64,000 nt of DNA from Arthrobacter sp. (GTDB lineage Bacteria > Actinomycetota > Actinomycetes > Actinomycetales > Micrococcaceae), in assembly GCA_023264815.1 (NCBI GenBank), contig JAHFUZ010000008.1, positions 88,383 through 152,382 of the forward strand. The letters are read 5' to 3'. Shown here piece after piece: positions 63,904-64,000 of the stretch. The position numbers were made by a program, and so were the translations under genes. Below the pieces are notes generated by a model that had not been told where the DNA came from, made no database searches, and worked only from the letters and a program-made list of their open reading frames with translations. Position 1 is the first letter of the stretch; each line of letters starts with the position of its first letter.

Positions 63904-64000
63904 GGAGGGGCGTGACTGTGGTGGGTGCGCGCGGTTGTGTCCCGTCCATGGTCTGGCGGGGTGTTGGTGTTGGTATGAAGATGGGTAGGGGTCAGGCTGC

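Noticed and set aside
1..64000. CRISPR arrays, rRNA and tRNA genes
   Set aside because: No regularly spaced identical repeats with unique spacers, and no tRNA or rRNA-like segments were seen on reading both strands.
63904..64000. G/T-rich sequence at the window end as the start of a gene
   Set aside because: No start with ribosome site and too short to support a call; only the repeat unit before it is clear.

Overview
The window is GC-rich DNA with dense, translationally coupled operons, many GTG/TTG starts, tandem GAF-ANTAR proteins, DUF6766/DUF6328 proteins and a creatinine/sarcosine locus. This points to a high-GC actinobacterium of the Micrococcaceae (Arthrobacter, Pseudarthrobacter or Paenarthrobacter type). 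The genus is inferred from gene content and style, not from a marker gene. No rRNA, tRNA, CRISPR array or replication origin was seen.

Layout. (1) 1-6469: nucleoside salvage and breakdown (nucleoside hydrolase, MFS carrier, ribokinase, NCS1 permease, PucR regulator). (2) 6469-8028: a small accessory island bounded by 63-bp inverted repeats, holding a DUF559 gene and a decayed gene. (3) 8050-21083: a complete creatinine-to-pyruvate route. Creatininase and creatinase make sarcosine. The SoxBDAG oxidase and GlyA turn sarcosine into glycine, then serine. SdaA deaminates serine and PurU recycles formyl-THF. GntR and IclR regulators sit in the locus with candidate operators. (4) 21192-24113: three GAF-ANTAR proteins interleaved with two paralogous small proteins. 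(5) 24371-39638: an alpha/beta hydrolase, then a sialic-acid regulon: GntR regulator, NagB, NagA, NanE, NanK, NanA, a Dpp/Sat-type ABC importer with a fused permease-ATPase, a sialidase and a PfkB sugar kinase. (6) 39713-46545: a cupin gene, gene debris around a palindromic repeat, then an acetyl-CoA-synthetase/2-oxoacid-dehydrogenase (E1a, E1b, E2) operon that also encodes an acyl carrier protein, followed by a Trypco1-like protein. (7) 46575-55925: HAD phosphatase, GDPD phosphodiesterase, an IS1634/IS1549-type insertion with 738-bp flanking direct repeats, EAL and GGDEF-EAL proteins and a histidine kinase. (8) 55975-63880: glycerate kinase, DUF6766, DUF6328, SDR, a fourth GAF-ANTAR protein, SGNH hydrolase, uracil/xanthine permease and a RutE-like reductase.

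The most notable observations are: the insertion element whose 738-bp direct repeats match its 15-bp terminal inverted repeats to the base and leave both interrupted neighbours with an intact copy; a dispersed GACGCTCTCTCAC repeat family that sits on or beside stop codons; the GAF-ANTAR/small-protein array; the acyl carrier protein inside a 2-oxoacid dehydrogenase operon; and three reading-frame breaks, each repaired by removing a single G.
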